A DNA stretch of 40,635 bases from positions 1-40,635 of the forward strand of contig CAYJIK010000010.1 of NCBI GenBank assembly GCA_964370205.1. The letters are read 5' to 3'. Origin of the DNA: DAMCAP01 sp964370205 (GTDB lineage: Bacteria; Bacillota; Clostridia; Oscillospirales; Ruminococcaceae). This document shows, piece after piece, positions 8,728 through 15,687 of this stretch (within the stretch, counting starts at the first letter, position 1; the number at the start of each line of letters is the position of its first letter). The notes under the pieces were generated by a model. That model was not told the origin of the DNA. It made no database searches and saw only the letters and a list, made by a program, of their open reading frames with translations. The position numbers and the translations under genes are program-made.

Positions 8728-8761
8728 AAAAAGTGCCGACACCAAACCGGTTGATGTCGGC
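8728..8761 (-). terminator. Rho-independent terminator of hisS
   Basis: Reading the minus strand, GCCGACATCAA (8761-8751) pairs with 8745-8735, with one G-T pair, around a short loop. The sequence CACTTTTT follows. It lies 36 nt after the hisS stop. Confidence 0.88.
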
Positions 8762-8796
8762 GCTTTGGTTTATGGTTAAGGTTTTCGAGGTGTTGG

Positions 8797-10062
8797 CTAT
8801 TTGGACAAAGCTTCTAGCAATGCGTCCGCCGTTAGGGGGAGTTCTTGGCTTCTGTTGTCCGCCATGCTGACCAGTGCGGCTTTGCCTGTGGACAGCTCCT
8901 GTTCGCCTATGACCAGTTTGTACTGCGCACCCAGCGAGTTTGCATACTTCAGCTGTGACTTAAGCGAGCGCTCCATGCAGTCAATCTCGGTGTATACACC
9001 TGCTTGTCTGAGCGTGTGCGCCAGTTCCAGTGCTTTTTCCTGTGCGGCTTTGTCCCCGGACGCTATATACAGCGTCGGGCAACTATCGACAGGTAGCTCT
9101 ACACCCTGCCCCTCTAAGACGAGTATCAGACGTTCTATACCGCTACCGAATCCGATGCCGGGGGTGGGCTTTCCGCCCATGGACTCGACGAGAGTGTCAT
9201 ATCTGCCGCCGCCGAGTATAGTTGACTGACTGCCGATAAGGGTGGTTACAAACTCAAAGACAGTGCCTGTGTAGTAGTCAAACCCACGGACTATTCCGCT
9301 GTCCACCTCGAAGCCGTCCACGCCCATCATTGTCAGATACTTCTGCACGTCGGACAGGTGGGTGGAGCAGTTTGAGCAGAGGTTTTCGGTGATATTCGGG
9401 GCGTTATCTATCACAGTGCGACAAGACGGATTTTTGCAGTCCAGCACACGCAGTGGGTTACGCTTCATGCGGTCTTTACAGGTTTCGCAGAGGTCGTCGG
9501 GGTACTGCTCGAGGTATGCCACCAGCTTGCGTCCGTACTCGGGACGGCACTCACTGCAACCTATGGAGTTTATCTTCACGGTAAAGTCGGTGATGCCCAG
9601 TGTGGACAGCGCATATTTGCCGAACGCTATAACCTGTGCGTCCACGTCTGCGCCCCCGCCGCCGAACCACTCCACGCCGAACTGGTGGTGCTCTTTAAAA
9701 CGCCCTTTCTGGGTGCGTTCCGCCCTGAAACAGGGGGTAATGTAAAAGAGCTTGAGCGGTAGCTTGTCCGAAAACAGCTTGTTTTCCAGTGCCGCCCTGA
9801 CAACGCCTGCCGTACCTTCGGGTTTTAGCGCAAAGGTGCGCTCACCACGGTCGGTAAAGCGGTACATCTCCTTTTCCACCACATCGGTTGTGTCCCCCGC
9901 CACACGGACAAACAGGTTATCATACTCAAATGTAGGGGTGCGTATTTCTTTAAAGCCGAAGCTTTCCGCCGCCGCATAGAACTTGCTCTCTATAAAACGC
10001 CACAAAAACGTGTCGTTCGGCAAGAGGTCCTGTGTGCCTTGCGGCCTTTTAATCATATCCAT
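8797..10062 (-). CDS. hisS: Histidyl-tRNA synthetase
   Basis: This 421-residue class II synthetase charges tRNA-His. The N-terminus has the KRPQGTQDLLP signature, PEGTAGVVRA marks the adenylate region, motif 2 is FRAERTQKGR, and the histidine-specific region continues into GFDYYTGTVFEF. A Cys-rich insertion (CSEC, CETC, CKNPSC, CSNC) suggests zinc binding. The C-terminal domain from about residue 325 is the anticodon-binding alpha/beta domain. The start is ATG at 10062; ATG at 10056 is nearly as good and neither has a strong ribosome binding site. A 386-bp leader with competing stems separates it from mgsA. Confidence 0.97.
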   Translation of the reverse strand: MDMIKRPQGTQDLLPNDTFLWRFIESKFYAAAESFGFKEIRTPTFEYDNLFVRVAGDTTDVVEKEMYRFTDRGERTFALKPEGTAGVVRAALENKLFSDKLPLKLFYITPCFRAERTQKGRFKEHHQFGVEWFGGGGADVDAQVIAFGKYALSTLGITDFTVKINSIGCSECRPEYGRKLVAYLEQYPDDLCETCKDRMKRNPLRVLDCKNPSCRTVIDNAPNITENLCSNCSTHLSDVQKYLTMMGVDGFEVDSGIVRGFDYYTGTVFEFVTTLIGSQSTILGGGRYDTLVESMGGKPTPGIGFGSGIERLILVLEGQGVELPVDSCPTLYIASGDKAAQEKALELAHTLRQAGVYTEIDCMERSLKSQLKYANSLGAQYKLVIGEQELSTGKAALVSMADNRSQELPLTADALLEALSK

Positions 10063-10448
10063 ATCAATATCCCATACCGCCCTACGCTATCGCAGACGAA
10101 TATGGGAGTCACCACCTTCTGTTAAAATATGTGTAAGCTAAAAAGTGCGGACACAGCAATAGAACGGAATTTGTCCATCTTGTAAAACGTAGTAGTAGAA
10201 CGCGGACAAATACCATCCGCTATCGGTAACCAATATCCACGTCACCTATCAGCTGAACTGTAAAAGCTCAAAACACACTTCAGTGTGCTTTCAAGCCTTT
10301 CCTAAGCCGATAATCTCGCTACATACACAGAGGGGAAGTCAAAGCATCTAGCCTTAACCGCTCGCCCTGTGCCGACGGATAAAATAGGTCACCCTTGTCA
10401 CGTCACATTATAGCTGTAATTCCGTTCCTGCCTTTTGTTAGTCAGACG
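10063..10448 (-). promoter_or_regulatory. Long structured leader between mgsA and hisS
   Basis: No ORF is credible in these 386 bp. On the minus strand three elements compete. GCGGA can pair with a nearby TCCGC or with a second TCCGC just before CACTTTTT (about 10140-10150). TTTGTCC pairs with a later GGACAAA, and GGACA can instead pair with the terminal TGTCC. A further nested hairpin (CCCATA/TATGGG enclosing CTGCG/CGTAG) ends about 10 nt before the hisS start. TATAAT near 10412-10417 is a possible promoter, without a good -35 box. This resembles an attenuator, but I could not match a T-box or other riboswitch. Confidence 0.4.
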
Positions 10449-10856
10449 TTAGCTTACGTTAGGGTTTACAATATTGCGCCAGTCCAGTACTCCATGCTCA
10501 AGTGCTCTCACCATCGCTTCCGCTGTTGCTATATTGGTTGCCAGCGGTATGGCGTGTACGTCACACAGATGTATAAGTGTAGCGTCGTCAGGCTCGTTTA
10601 TGCGCTTTGTAATGGGGTCACGGATAAATATGAGCAAATCTATCTCATTACACTGTAGACGAGATGCTATCTGCTGATCTCCACCCTGCTCCTCAGACAT
10701 AAATCTACGAACTTCAAGCCCGGTAGCTTCTGATATAAGCTTTCCGGTAATATCAGTGGCGCATAGGTTGTGATGCCGTAGTATCCCTTTGTACGCAATG
10801 CAGAACTGCACGATTAGCTCTCGCTTTGAATCGTGCGCTATTAGTGCTATATTCAT
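10449..10856 (-). CDS. mgsA: Methylglyoxal synthase
   Basis: The 135-residue cytoplasmic enzyme converts dihydroxyacetone phosphate to methylglyoxal and phosphate, a bypass of lower glycolysis. It aligns along its full length with MgsA: IALIAHDSKRE at the N-terminus, TGKLISEATGL, the catalytic GGDQQI segment near residues 58-63, FIRDPI, and CDVHAIPLATNIATAEAM near the C-terminus. The phosphate-loop segment reads MSEEQGGD rather than the common LSGPxGGD, a modest deviation. AGGGAGG precedes the ATG and a promoter lies at 10897-10924. It could share transcripts with hisS through the long leader. Confidence 0.95.
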   Translation of the reverse strand: MNIALIAHDSKRELIVQFCIAYKGILRHHNLCATDITGKLISEATGLEVRRFMSEEQGGDQQIASRLQCNEIDLLIFIRDPITKRINEPDDATLIHLCDVHAIPLATNIATAEAMVRALEHGVLDWRNIVNPNVS

Positions 10857-10896
10857 ATTCTACCTCCCTTATTATAATACCTCTGTGTTCTTTACA

Positions 10897-10924
10897 ATTA
10901 TAACATATTTACAGCAAAATTCAA
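10897..10924 (-). promoter_or_regulatory. Promoter of mgsA
   Basis: On the minus strand TTGAAT (10919-10924) and TATAAT (10897-10902) have a 16-bp spacer, about 41 nt upstream of the start codon. Confidence 0.75.
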
Positions 10925-11646
10925 ATATTTTTTTAGTATAATTTTACACAAAAACTTGTGGGCAAATTACATATAACTACTAAATGTAGTCATTTTGCAC
11001 ATTTGAACCGCTTAAAAGCCGTGCATAATGTCGCCCATTATCGACAGCTTTATATATGTGTTTTACACAAAATAGCTAAACTATTATATATCCGTCTTAA
11101 AGAAAACGCAATAGGTTTTTTATGGCATGTGTGTTAACAGTGTGGGGAGAGGGTGGGGCGACTTGGTTTTTACGTCTCCTGCCGCCGGCCGATAGCGGAA
11201 CAAACACAGTCGGGGCAGTAGCCATATTCCCGGGGGGAATAAACAAAAACAAATTCAGCTTAAGGCTGAATTTGCGTTTGTTAGTCGGCGCTGTTCGCCG
11301 ACATGGCTACTGCCCCGACTGTGTTTCTTCCGCTATCTACGACCCGAGCGCATCGCTCCGACGATAGCCAATTCCCCTCCTTGTCACACTAGGGTACGCG
11401 ATATTAGGGTAACCCATATTATCCAAACGTGTTTGTGAACCGGTTTTGCAAAGCGAAATCCACGCCCCTGCTACGTCAAAATGTTTTGAGACGGACAGTA
11501 CATCTTATTTATCACCATAGCTAAAACCCTAACAACAACCGACAACCTCCACCCTACTAAACCTCCCCCGGCCCGACCAAAACCACAAACCGCTCCCCCA
11601 AAACCAACAGTACCTAAACAATGCACAATAATTACAAAAATATCTA
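10925..11646. other. Non-coding divergent region between mgsA and parA
   Basis: About 720 bp hold no supportable gene; the two short open frames lack ribosome binding sites and overlap repeats. The left part is AT-rich, with a small palindrome (ACTAC/GTAGT near 10978-10992). The centre contains cloverleaf element B1 (11191-11337), followed by a small hairpin GAGCG/CGCTC (11346-11358). From about 11520 to 11630 the plus strand is strikingly A+C rich. Confidence 0.6.
11191..11337 (+). repeat. Cloverleaf palindromic element B1
   Basis: The outer arms 11191-11225 and 11303-11337 are inverted repeats of 35 bp with one mismatch. The interior is completely used by three hairpins: 11226-11240 (ATTCCC/GGGAAT), 11242-11282 (AACAAA/TTTGTT, a 2x2 internal loop, then a 10-bp stem), and 11284-11302 (GTCGGCG/CGCCGAC). 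The linkers are 0, 1, 1 and 0 nt. The arms share CACAGTCGGGGCAGT and GCCAT with element B2 at 16666-16808, which is in the opposite orientation. Confidence 0.9.
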
Positions 11647-11676
11647 TTGCTAAACACGCTGTTTTTGTAGTATAAT
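11647..11676 (+). promoter_or_regulatory. Promoter of parA-comFB unit
   Basis: TTGCTA (11647-11652) and TATAAT (11671-11676) are separated by 18 bp, about 105 nt upstream of the parA start. Confidence 0.65.
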
Positions 11677-11781
11677 GTAACATGATATTAAAAAGCGCAA
11701 AACGTTGGTGTTTGAGCTATGTCTACGTTTTTATTTGGCACATCGACACGCTTTTGATACAGCGAAAGGACGGCGAACAGT

Positions 11782-12543
11782 ATGGCGAGGATAATAGCGG
11801 TTACAAACCAGAAGGGCGGAGTGGGTAAGACCACCACCTCAAATGCACTTATTACAGGCCTTTACAATGCTAAGAAGAAGGTGCTGGGCGTGGACCTAGA
11901 CCCACAGGGCAACCTCGGCTTTAGCATGGGCGTTAATATTGAAGACTCGGTGTCCGTCTATGACATGCTCAAAGGGCGACTTCCTGTTAAGGAGTGTATA
12001 ATCCCTACCTCCTGCGGTGACGTTATACCGTCGAACATATTGCTGTCCGCCGCAGAGCTTGAGTTCAACCGCCCCGGCAGAGAGTTCCTTCTAAAGGAAG
12101 CGTTAAAGCCGGTACTGGACGACTACGACTACATAATTATAGACACACCCCCGGCACTGAATATACTGACCATAAACGCTTACACTGCGTCAAATTCGCT
12201 TATCATCCCCATGGTGCCCGAGATACTCAGCCTGCTCGGCATAAGCCAGCTAAAGGAGACGGTGGACTCGGTTAAGCAGTTTTACAATCCCGACCTTCAT
12301 GTAATGGGTATACTGCTGAACAAATTCCAAAAGCGCATAAACCTCGCACGTGAAGTGGAGGAAATGGCAATCCAGATAGCGCAGCAGTTTGACACTGTGG
12401 TGCTGGATGTAAAGATACGAAACAGCGTTGCGGTGGCGGAGTCGCCTGCTCACGGTATGGGCGTGCTTGAGTATTCACCGTACTGCAATGCTTCGCTGGA
12501 CTTTAAAAGTCTGGTTGACCTTATCGTGGCGAACAAACTGTAA
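11782..12543 (+). CDS. ParA/Soj-family ATPase
   Basis: The 253-residue protein has the deviant Walker A box KGGVGKTT (residues 11-18, with both lysines), the DLDPQGN Walker A' segment, and the IIIDTPP Walker B strand near 114-120. This identifies a ParA/MinD-type dimerising ATPase that positions cargo on the nucleoid or membrane. AAAGGA precedes the ATG by about 11 nt. There is no parB or parS-like cluster beside it. Instead a ComFB-domain protein begins 24 nt downstream, so the cargo or partner may be that protein rather than a chromosome origin. Confidence 0.92.
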   Translation: MARIIAVTNQKGGVGKTTTSNALITGLYNAKKKVLGVDLDPQGNLGFSMGVNIEDSVSVYDMLKGRLPVKECIIPTSCGDVIPSNILLSAAELEFNRPGREFLLKEALKPVLDDYDYIIIDTPPALNILTINAYTASNSLIIPMVPEILSLLGISQLKETVDSVKQFYNPDLHVMGILLNKFQKRINLAREVEEMAIQIAQQFDTVVLDVKIRNSVAVAESPAHGMGVLEYSPYCNASLDFKSLVDLIVANKL

Positions 12544-12567
12544 TGTGCAGAGATTGGAGGTGTAACC

Positions 12568-13566
12568 ATGGCAAAGAAAAGTAATAAGACTGCTCATGTC
12601 CTGAGCCTGCTGACGGGGAAAGGTCAAGAACCGACAGCTGAAACGGAGAGCGAAAAGGCAGAGCAGAACGTACAGCACTCAAATCCGCTGGTGGCGGAAG
12701 CACAACAGAAGTCACGGCAACATGTGGCGGTGGAGAAACAGTCGGACGACCCACTGTCGCTTATCATAAAGGAAGAACTGGAGAAGGAACTCCTCACCCC
12801 CGAGGCGGATGACACCGCCACAACCACTCCGCCGGAAGTCACGGAAGCGGACACAGTAGACGAAACACAGGCTGAAATACCGGCAACCGCCCCACCGCAG
12901 AATGTAGGCAGCGACGAGACAGTCCCGACACCACCGCCAACACCTGTACCACCCCAACCGCAACCACTACCCGTTATGGTACAGCCCACCACACAGGGAA
13001 CTGTAACTCCCATAGCGCTACCAACAGGAAGAGTAACACCACTCGCTTCTGCAATGAGCGCAATGCCTTCGCAGCCCACCCCACAACCTACACAACCTAC
13101 ACAACCGACCAATGTGATTATATCTTCGTCGGATAGCCAAAGAGAAAAGCCGTCCGTGGTATATAATCCGCTATTTGAAAACTTTGATGAGGAGAGTGCG
13201 ACTATGCAAAACAATGTAGAAACAGGCAACATCAACCTAGAAGAAGAACTCCCACGTTCAGCAGTACCGTCCAAAGACAACGTCCCACCTGCCGGAGCAG
13301 ACCTTGTCACCGTCAACATCATGGAGGAGCTGGTTTATTCAAGAGTGCCTGAAATGATGACTAACTTCGGAGTGTGTACCTGCCCACGTTGCTTAAATGA
13401 CGTTATAGCATTGACACTGAATATGCTACCGCCTAAGTACGTGGTAACGCTGAAGGGGCAACTCTTCTCAAAGCTCGCCACCTATGCAAACCAGCACAAC
13501 GCAGACCTGTTTGCTGCAGCGACTAAGGCGTTCATGATGGTAAGCGAAAATCCACGACATGACTAA
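12568..13566 (+). CDS. Disordered linker protein with C-terminal ComFB domain
   Basis: The start has TTGGAGG just upstream. Residues 1-240 are low complexity, rich in Pro, Thr, Glu and Gln, and probably disordered; TQPTQPTQ-type repeats occur near 168-180. Residues about 245-325 match the late-competence ComFB family: a NIMEELV helix, a CxCxxC cluster at Cys270, Cys272 and Cys275 that probably binds zinc, then NDVIALTLNMLPPKYVVT. Some ComFB proteins have been reported as cyclic-dinucleotide receptors; whether this one is cannot be seen. It follows parA by 24 nt. Its last codons and TAA stop lie within the first unit of a hairpin array. Confidence 0.85.
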   Translation: MAKKSNKTAHVLSLLTGKGQEPTAETESEKAEQNVQHSNPLVAEAQQKSRQHVAVEKQSDDPLSLIIKEELEKELLTPEADDTATTTPPEVTEADTVDETQAEIPATAPPQNVGSDETVPTPPPTPVPPQPQPLPVMVQPTTQGTVTPIALPTGRVTPLASAMSAMPSQPTPQPTQPTQPTNVIISSSDSQREKPSVVYNPLFENFDEESATMQNNVETGNINLEEELPRSAVPSKDNVPPAGADLVTVNIMEELVYSRVPEMMTNFGVCTCPRCLNDVIALTLNMLPPKYVVTLKGQLFSKLATYANQHNADLFAAATKAFMMVSENPRHD

Positions 13567-13780
13567 AAGTCATGTCTATAAGGTTTTCACAGCGAAAATC
13601 CGTAGACGACAACATTTGTGTCTGTGGGAGCTTTTACAGTGAGAATCAAGGGCAGGACTAAAGTCAGGCCTGTATGGATTCTCTCAGCGAAAATCCGTAG
13701 ACGACAACATTTGTGTCTGTGGGAGCTTTTACAGTGAGAATCAAGGGCAGGACTAAAGTCAGGCCTGTATGGATTCTCTC
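13543..13780. repeat. Tandem array D: five 47-48 nt hairpin units
   Basis: Units start at 13543, 13591, 13638, 13686 and 13733. Units 2+3 and 4+5 form two identical 95-bp copies (13591-13685 and 13686-13780). Each unit opens with AGYGARAATC, contains a variable inner hairpin, and closes with a pyrimidine-rich run. The inner stems are GACATGACT/AGTCATGTC (unit 1), AGAC-g-ACAA/TTGTGTCT (units 2, 4), and GGCAGGACT/AGTCAGGCC with two mismatches (units 3, 5). The flanks also pair, for example GAGAATC/GATTCTC. Unit 1 overlaps the comFB-domain gene. Confidence 0.88.
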
Positions 13781-13805
13781 AGCGAACTACCTCAATTTCA
13801 AATGA

Positions 13806-13847
13806 AAAACCCTCCCTAACTTACATATCGTAAGATCGGGAGGGTTT
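13806..13847 (-). terminator. Terminator of the ferredoxin gene
   Basis: AAACCCTCCC (13807-13816) pairs with GGGAGGGTTT (13838-13847). The minus strand continues with a T-run into TTTTTCATTT. It lies 27 nt after the ferredoxin stop. Confidence 0.88.
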
Positions 13848-13874
13848 CTTGCTTTGTTTACCGCTGTGTCAGAA

Positions 13875-14048
13875 CTACTCAGCAGGTACAGGAGCCGCTA
13901 CAGGACATTCTGCTGCACAAACTCCGCAGTCGATGCACGCTGCAGCGTCGATAACATACTTGTCATCACCTGCTTTGATTGCGCTTACAGGACATACAGG
14001 CTCGCAAGCACCACAGTTGATGCATTCAGTGTTGATTACATATGGCAT
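13875..14048 (-). CDS. Small 2[4Fe-4S] ferredoxin
   Basis: The 57-residue protein begins MPYVINTECINCGACEP and has two CxxCxxCxxxCP clusters: Cys9, 12, 15, 19 and Cys38, 41, 44, 48. This is the classic clostridial 8Fe-8S ferredoxin, an electron carrier for anaerobic metabolism such as pyruvate:ferredoxin oxidoreductase and hydrogenase. AAGGAGG stands about 10 nt before the ATG, and a strong terminator follows. It is a single-gene unit in an otherwise gene-poor stretch. Length and motifs are normal. Confidence 0.97.
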   Translation of the reverse strand: MPYVINTECINCGACEPVCPVSAIKAGDDKYVIDAAACIDCGVCAAECPVAAPVPAE

Positions 14049-14425
14049 GGTTAATTACCTCCTTGTTAATCTCGGTCAGCTCTTCGGTGGCTTGTCCACC
14101 AAGGAATTCTGCCTGTCCCCTATTCTAACATATAACGAAAAAAAAATAAAGTACCAAAAACACAATTTCCAAAAAATCCTCGGGGAAATGTTGTAAGGTG
14201 TCCTCGGTTTTTTAGGGTGACTGTAACTATGTGTGTGACAAGTGTTTTCTCATTTAACGTATTAACAATCTTCCTCCTACTTTTGAGGGTTGGTGTCTAT
14301 GTATTGCCAAATCTTTTGATATTCTTGCTCAGTTGGATAATGTGGTCGTGGTATGAGCGTTGCCACAGCTTAAAACCTGCCTGTTTCGAAACCCATCGCT
14401 TCATCGCCCCCACAATAACCGACAA

Positions 14426-14449
14426 TGTAGGGGCGGATATCATCCGCCC
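14426..14449 (+). repeat. REP hairpin A2
   Basis: TGTAG is followed directly by GGGCGGAT-ATC-ATCCGCCC, an 8-bp stem with a 3-nt loop. GTAG sits at the 5' foot as in REP sequences. It forms an inverted pair with A3. Confidence 0.8.
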
Positions 14450-14457
14450 GTCGCCGT

Positions 14458-14706
14458 TTACATTATGACCTGAATTATTGCCAATAAATGTAAATAATTT
14501 GGCAAGATGACATATTTATCGACACTAACATCTTTATACCTTGACAGAATTTGTTTTATTGCGTCATTAACAAACTCACCAAATTGTGACAATACAAATA
14601 GAGTATTAGATTTTACGTTATTTATGTTGTGAATAAACGGGCGGATAATATCCGCCCCTACAATTTCACCGAACAAACAGTCTCTGTTATAAGTGCATAT
14701 TATCAC
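14458..14706 (-). pseudogene. Relic of a REP-associated tyrosine transposase (Y1/IS200-like)
   Basis: The 82-codon frame resembles the N-terminal part of RAYT/Y1 transposases: IICTYNRDCLFGEIV at the start, a helical middle, and VDKYVILPNYLHLL, the counterpart of the catalytic MPNHxH (HUH) motif. The first HUH histidine is Tyr here, and the frame ends right after the motif, before the catalytic Tyr region, so it should be inactive. REP hairpin A3 lies in frame inside it and encodes VGADIIRP. Functional RAYTs are about twice this length. Recognition is by motif memory, not alignment. Confidence 0.7.
14639..14662 (-). repeat. REP hairpin A3
   Basis: Read on the minus strand, TGTAG is followed by GGGCGGATATTATCCGCCC. 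It is the inverted partner of A2. The two GTAG feet define the outer ends of a 237-bp unit (14426-14662), within which most of the transposase relic lies. Confidence 0.8.
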
Positions 14707-14817
14707 AAATTATGCATAAGCCCATGAATAGCTGTATTTCTTGTTTGATATACGCTATTTGAAAAAAACATAGCGGTAAAAATCCACGCTTTTATTCGCT
14801 CCCACCCTCACTCTCCA

Positions 14818-14847
14818 TTGACAAACACCCCTAAAGAAATATATAAT
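14818..14847 (+). promoter_or_regulatory. Promoter of pduL
   Basis: A perfect TTGACA (14818-14823) and perfect TATAAT (14842-14847) are spaced by 18 bp, about 80 nt upstream of the pduL start. Confidence 0.85.
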
Positions 14848-14926
14848 AAAGGCATAAAGAGTAAAATAGCGCAAAGCGGACTGTGAGGTCTACTGTCACG
14901 CTATTATAATGAAAGGAATTAAAACA

Positions 14927-15502
14927 ATGGCAAATAAAGTTCTAGTGGAAACCAGTGCTCGTCACCTGCACATAAGCCCCGAGCATCTTGCAATCCTGTT
15001 CGGCGCAGACGCAAAGCTGATCAACAAGAAGGAGCTTTCCCAGCCCGGACAGTACGCATGTGAGCAGCGTGTTGACGTGGTAGGCCCTAAGGCGACACTG
15101 AAAAACGTGTCCATCCTAGGCCCTGAGAGAAATGCCACACAGGTGGAAATCTCCCTGACCGACGCTCGTTCCATCGGCCTTAAAATCCCTGTGCGTGAGT
15201 CCGGTGTGCTTGACGGTTCTGCAGGTTGCAAGCTTGTCGGCCCTTGCGGAGAAGTGGAGCTGACAGAGGGCGTTATCGCCGCTAAGCGCCACATACACCT
15301 AACCCCCGAGGACGCTGCTAAGTTCGGTGTTACCGACAAGCAGAACGTCAAGGTGAAGATAGAGACAGACGGCCGTACGCTGATATTCGACGACGTAGTG
15401 GCAAGAGTAAACCCCACATACGCAACTTCGATGCACATAGATACAGACGAATCCAACGCTGCAGGCTGTGTGGGCGAGGTTTATGGGGAAATTATAGTTT
15501 AA
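14927..15502 (+). CDS. pduL: PduL-type phosphate acyltransferase
   Basis: The enzyme exchanges acyl-CoA and acyl phosphate (acetyl or propionyl). The product has 191 residues from the ATG at 14927, which has GAAAGGAA at proper spacing; an ATG 18 nt upstream overlaps that site. Two PduL domains are visible. Each has a metal-binding His cluster: SARHLHISPEH near the start and KRHIHLTPED near residue 125. SILGPERNATQVEISLTD lies between them. No encapsulation peptide or microcompartment gene is present, so it probably serves as the housekeeping phosphotransacetylase, as in other Clostridia lacking Pta. It is a single-gene unit. Confidence 0.94.
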   Translation: MANKVLVETSARHLHISPEHLAILFGADAKLINKKELSQPGQYACEQRVDVVGPKATLKNVSILGPERNATQVEISLTDARSIGLKIPVRESGVLDGSAGCKLVGPCGEVELTEGVIAAKRHIHLTPEDAAKFGVTDKQNVKVKIETDGRTLIFDDVVARVNPTYATSMHIDTDESNAAGCVGEVYGEIIV

Positions 15503-15521
15503 GTTAAGTTTGGGTTTATGG

Positions 15522-15545
15522 GGGACGGCGTTGCCGTCCCTTTTT
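15522..15545 (+). terminator. Rho-independent terminator of pduL
   Basis: GGGACGGC (15522-15529) pairs with GCCGTCCC (15533-15540) around GTT and is followed by TTTTT. Confidence 0.95.
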
Positions 15546-15624
15546 GTTGTTCGCTTATAGGCTGTTCTCTCGGGCTTTATGTTGATTTTGCAACCACTTG
15601 TCACTAAATATCGACCACCTATCA

Positions 15625-15661
15625 GAAACGAGATGATTTTCCATCTCGTTTCAGTTATAAT
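15625..15661 (+). promoter_or_regulatory. Palindromic operator overlapping the lytTR promoter
   Basis: GAAACGAGATG (15625-15635) and its perfect inverse (15642-15652) flank a 6-nt spacer. They lie just upstream of TATAAT (15656-15661) and cover the -35 position, where only a weak GATGAT-like box remains. A repressor or activator site is likely. LytTR proteins usually bind direct repeats, so the binder may be another protein. Confidence 0.5.
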
Positions 15662-15687
15662 GTAACCACAGAAAGGGGTGACGGCAA

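Larger units (their letters stand above)
14049..14817. other. Gene-poor region with REP pair and transposase relic
   Basis: Apart from the ferredoxin leader, this stretch holds an inverted pair of REP hairpins (14426-14449 and 14639-14662) and a truncated transposase ORF on the minus strand. The plus-strand frame at 14217-14468 encodes a hydrophobic but unconvincing peptide that runs into a REP, and I do not call it a gene. Confidence 0.6.

Noticed and set aside
10063..10120. T-box riboswitch for hisS
   Set aside because: The best match to the T-box core is AGGGCGGTA, which lacks the UGG that pairs with the tRNA CCA end; no specifier loop or AGTA bulge was recognised.
10063..10448. Known large ncRNA (RNase P RNA, tmRNA, SRP or 6S RNA)
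   Set aside because: None of the conserved core sequences of these RNAs could be found on either strand.
11122..11367. Plus-strand ORF of 81 codons
   Set aside because: It has no ribosome binding site and runs through cloverleaf element B1, so the frame is accidental.
11417..11427. DnaA box or origin near parA
   Set aside because: A single TTATCCAAA differs from the DnaA box by one base; there are no further boxes, no parB, and no dnaA or gyrB nearby.
13543..13780. CRISPR array
   Set aside because: Repeats are directly adjacent and carry no unique spacers; no cas genes are near.
14217..14468. Hydrophobic ORF on the plus strand
   Set aside because: The start lacks a ribosome binding site, the composition is AT-driven, and the end encodes REP sequence (VGADIIRP) in the reverse sense.
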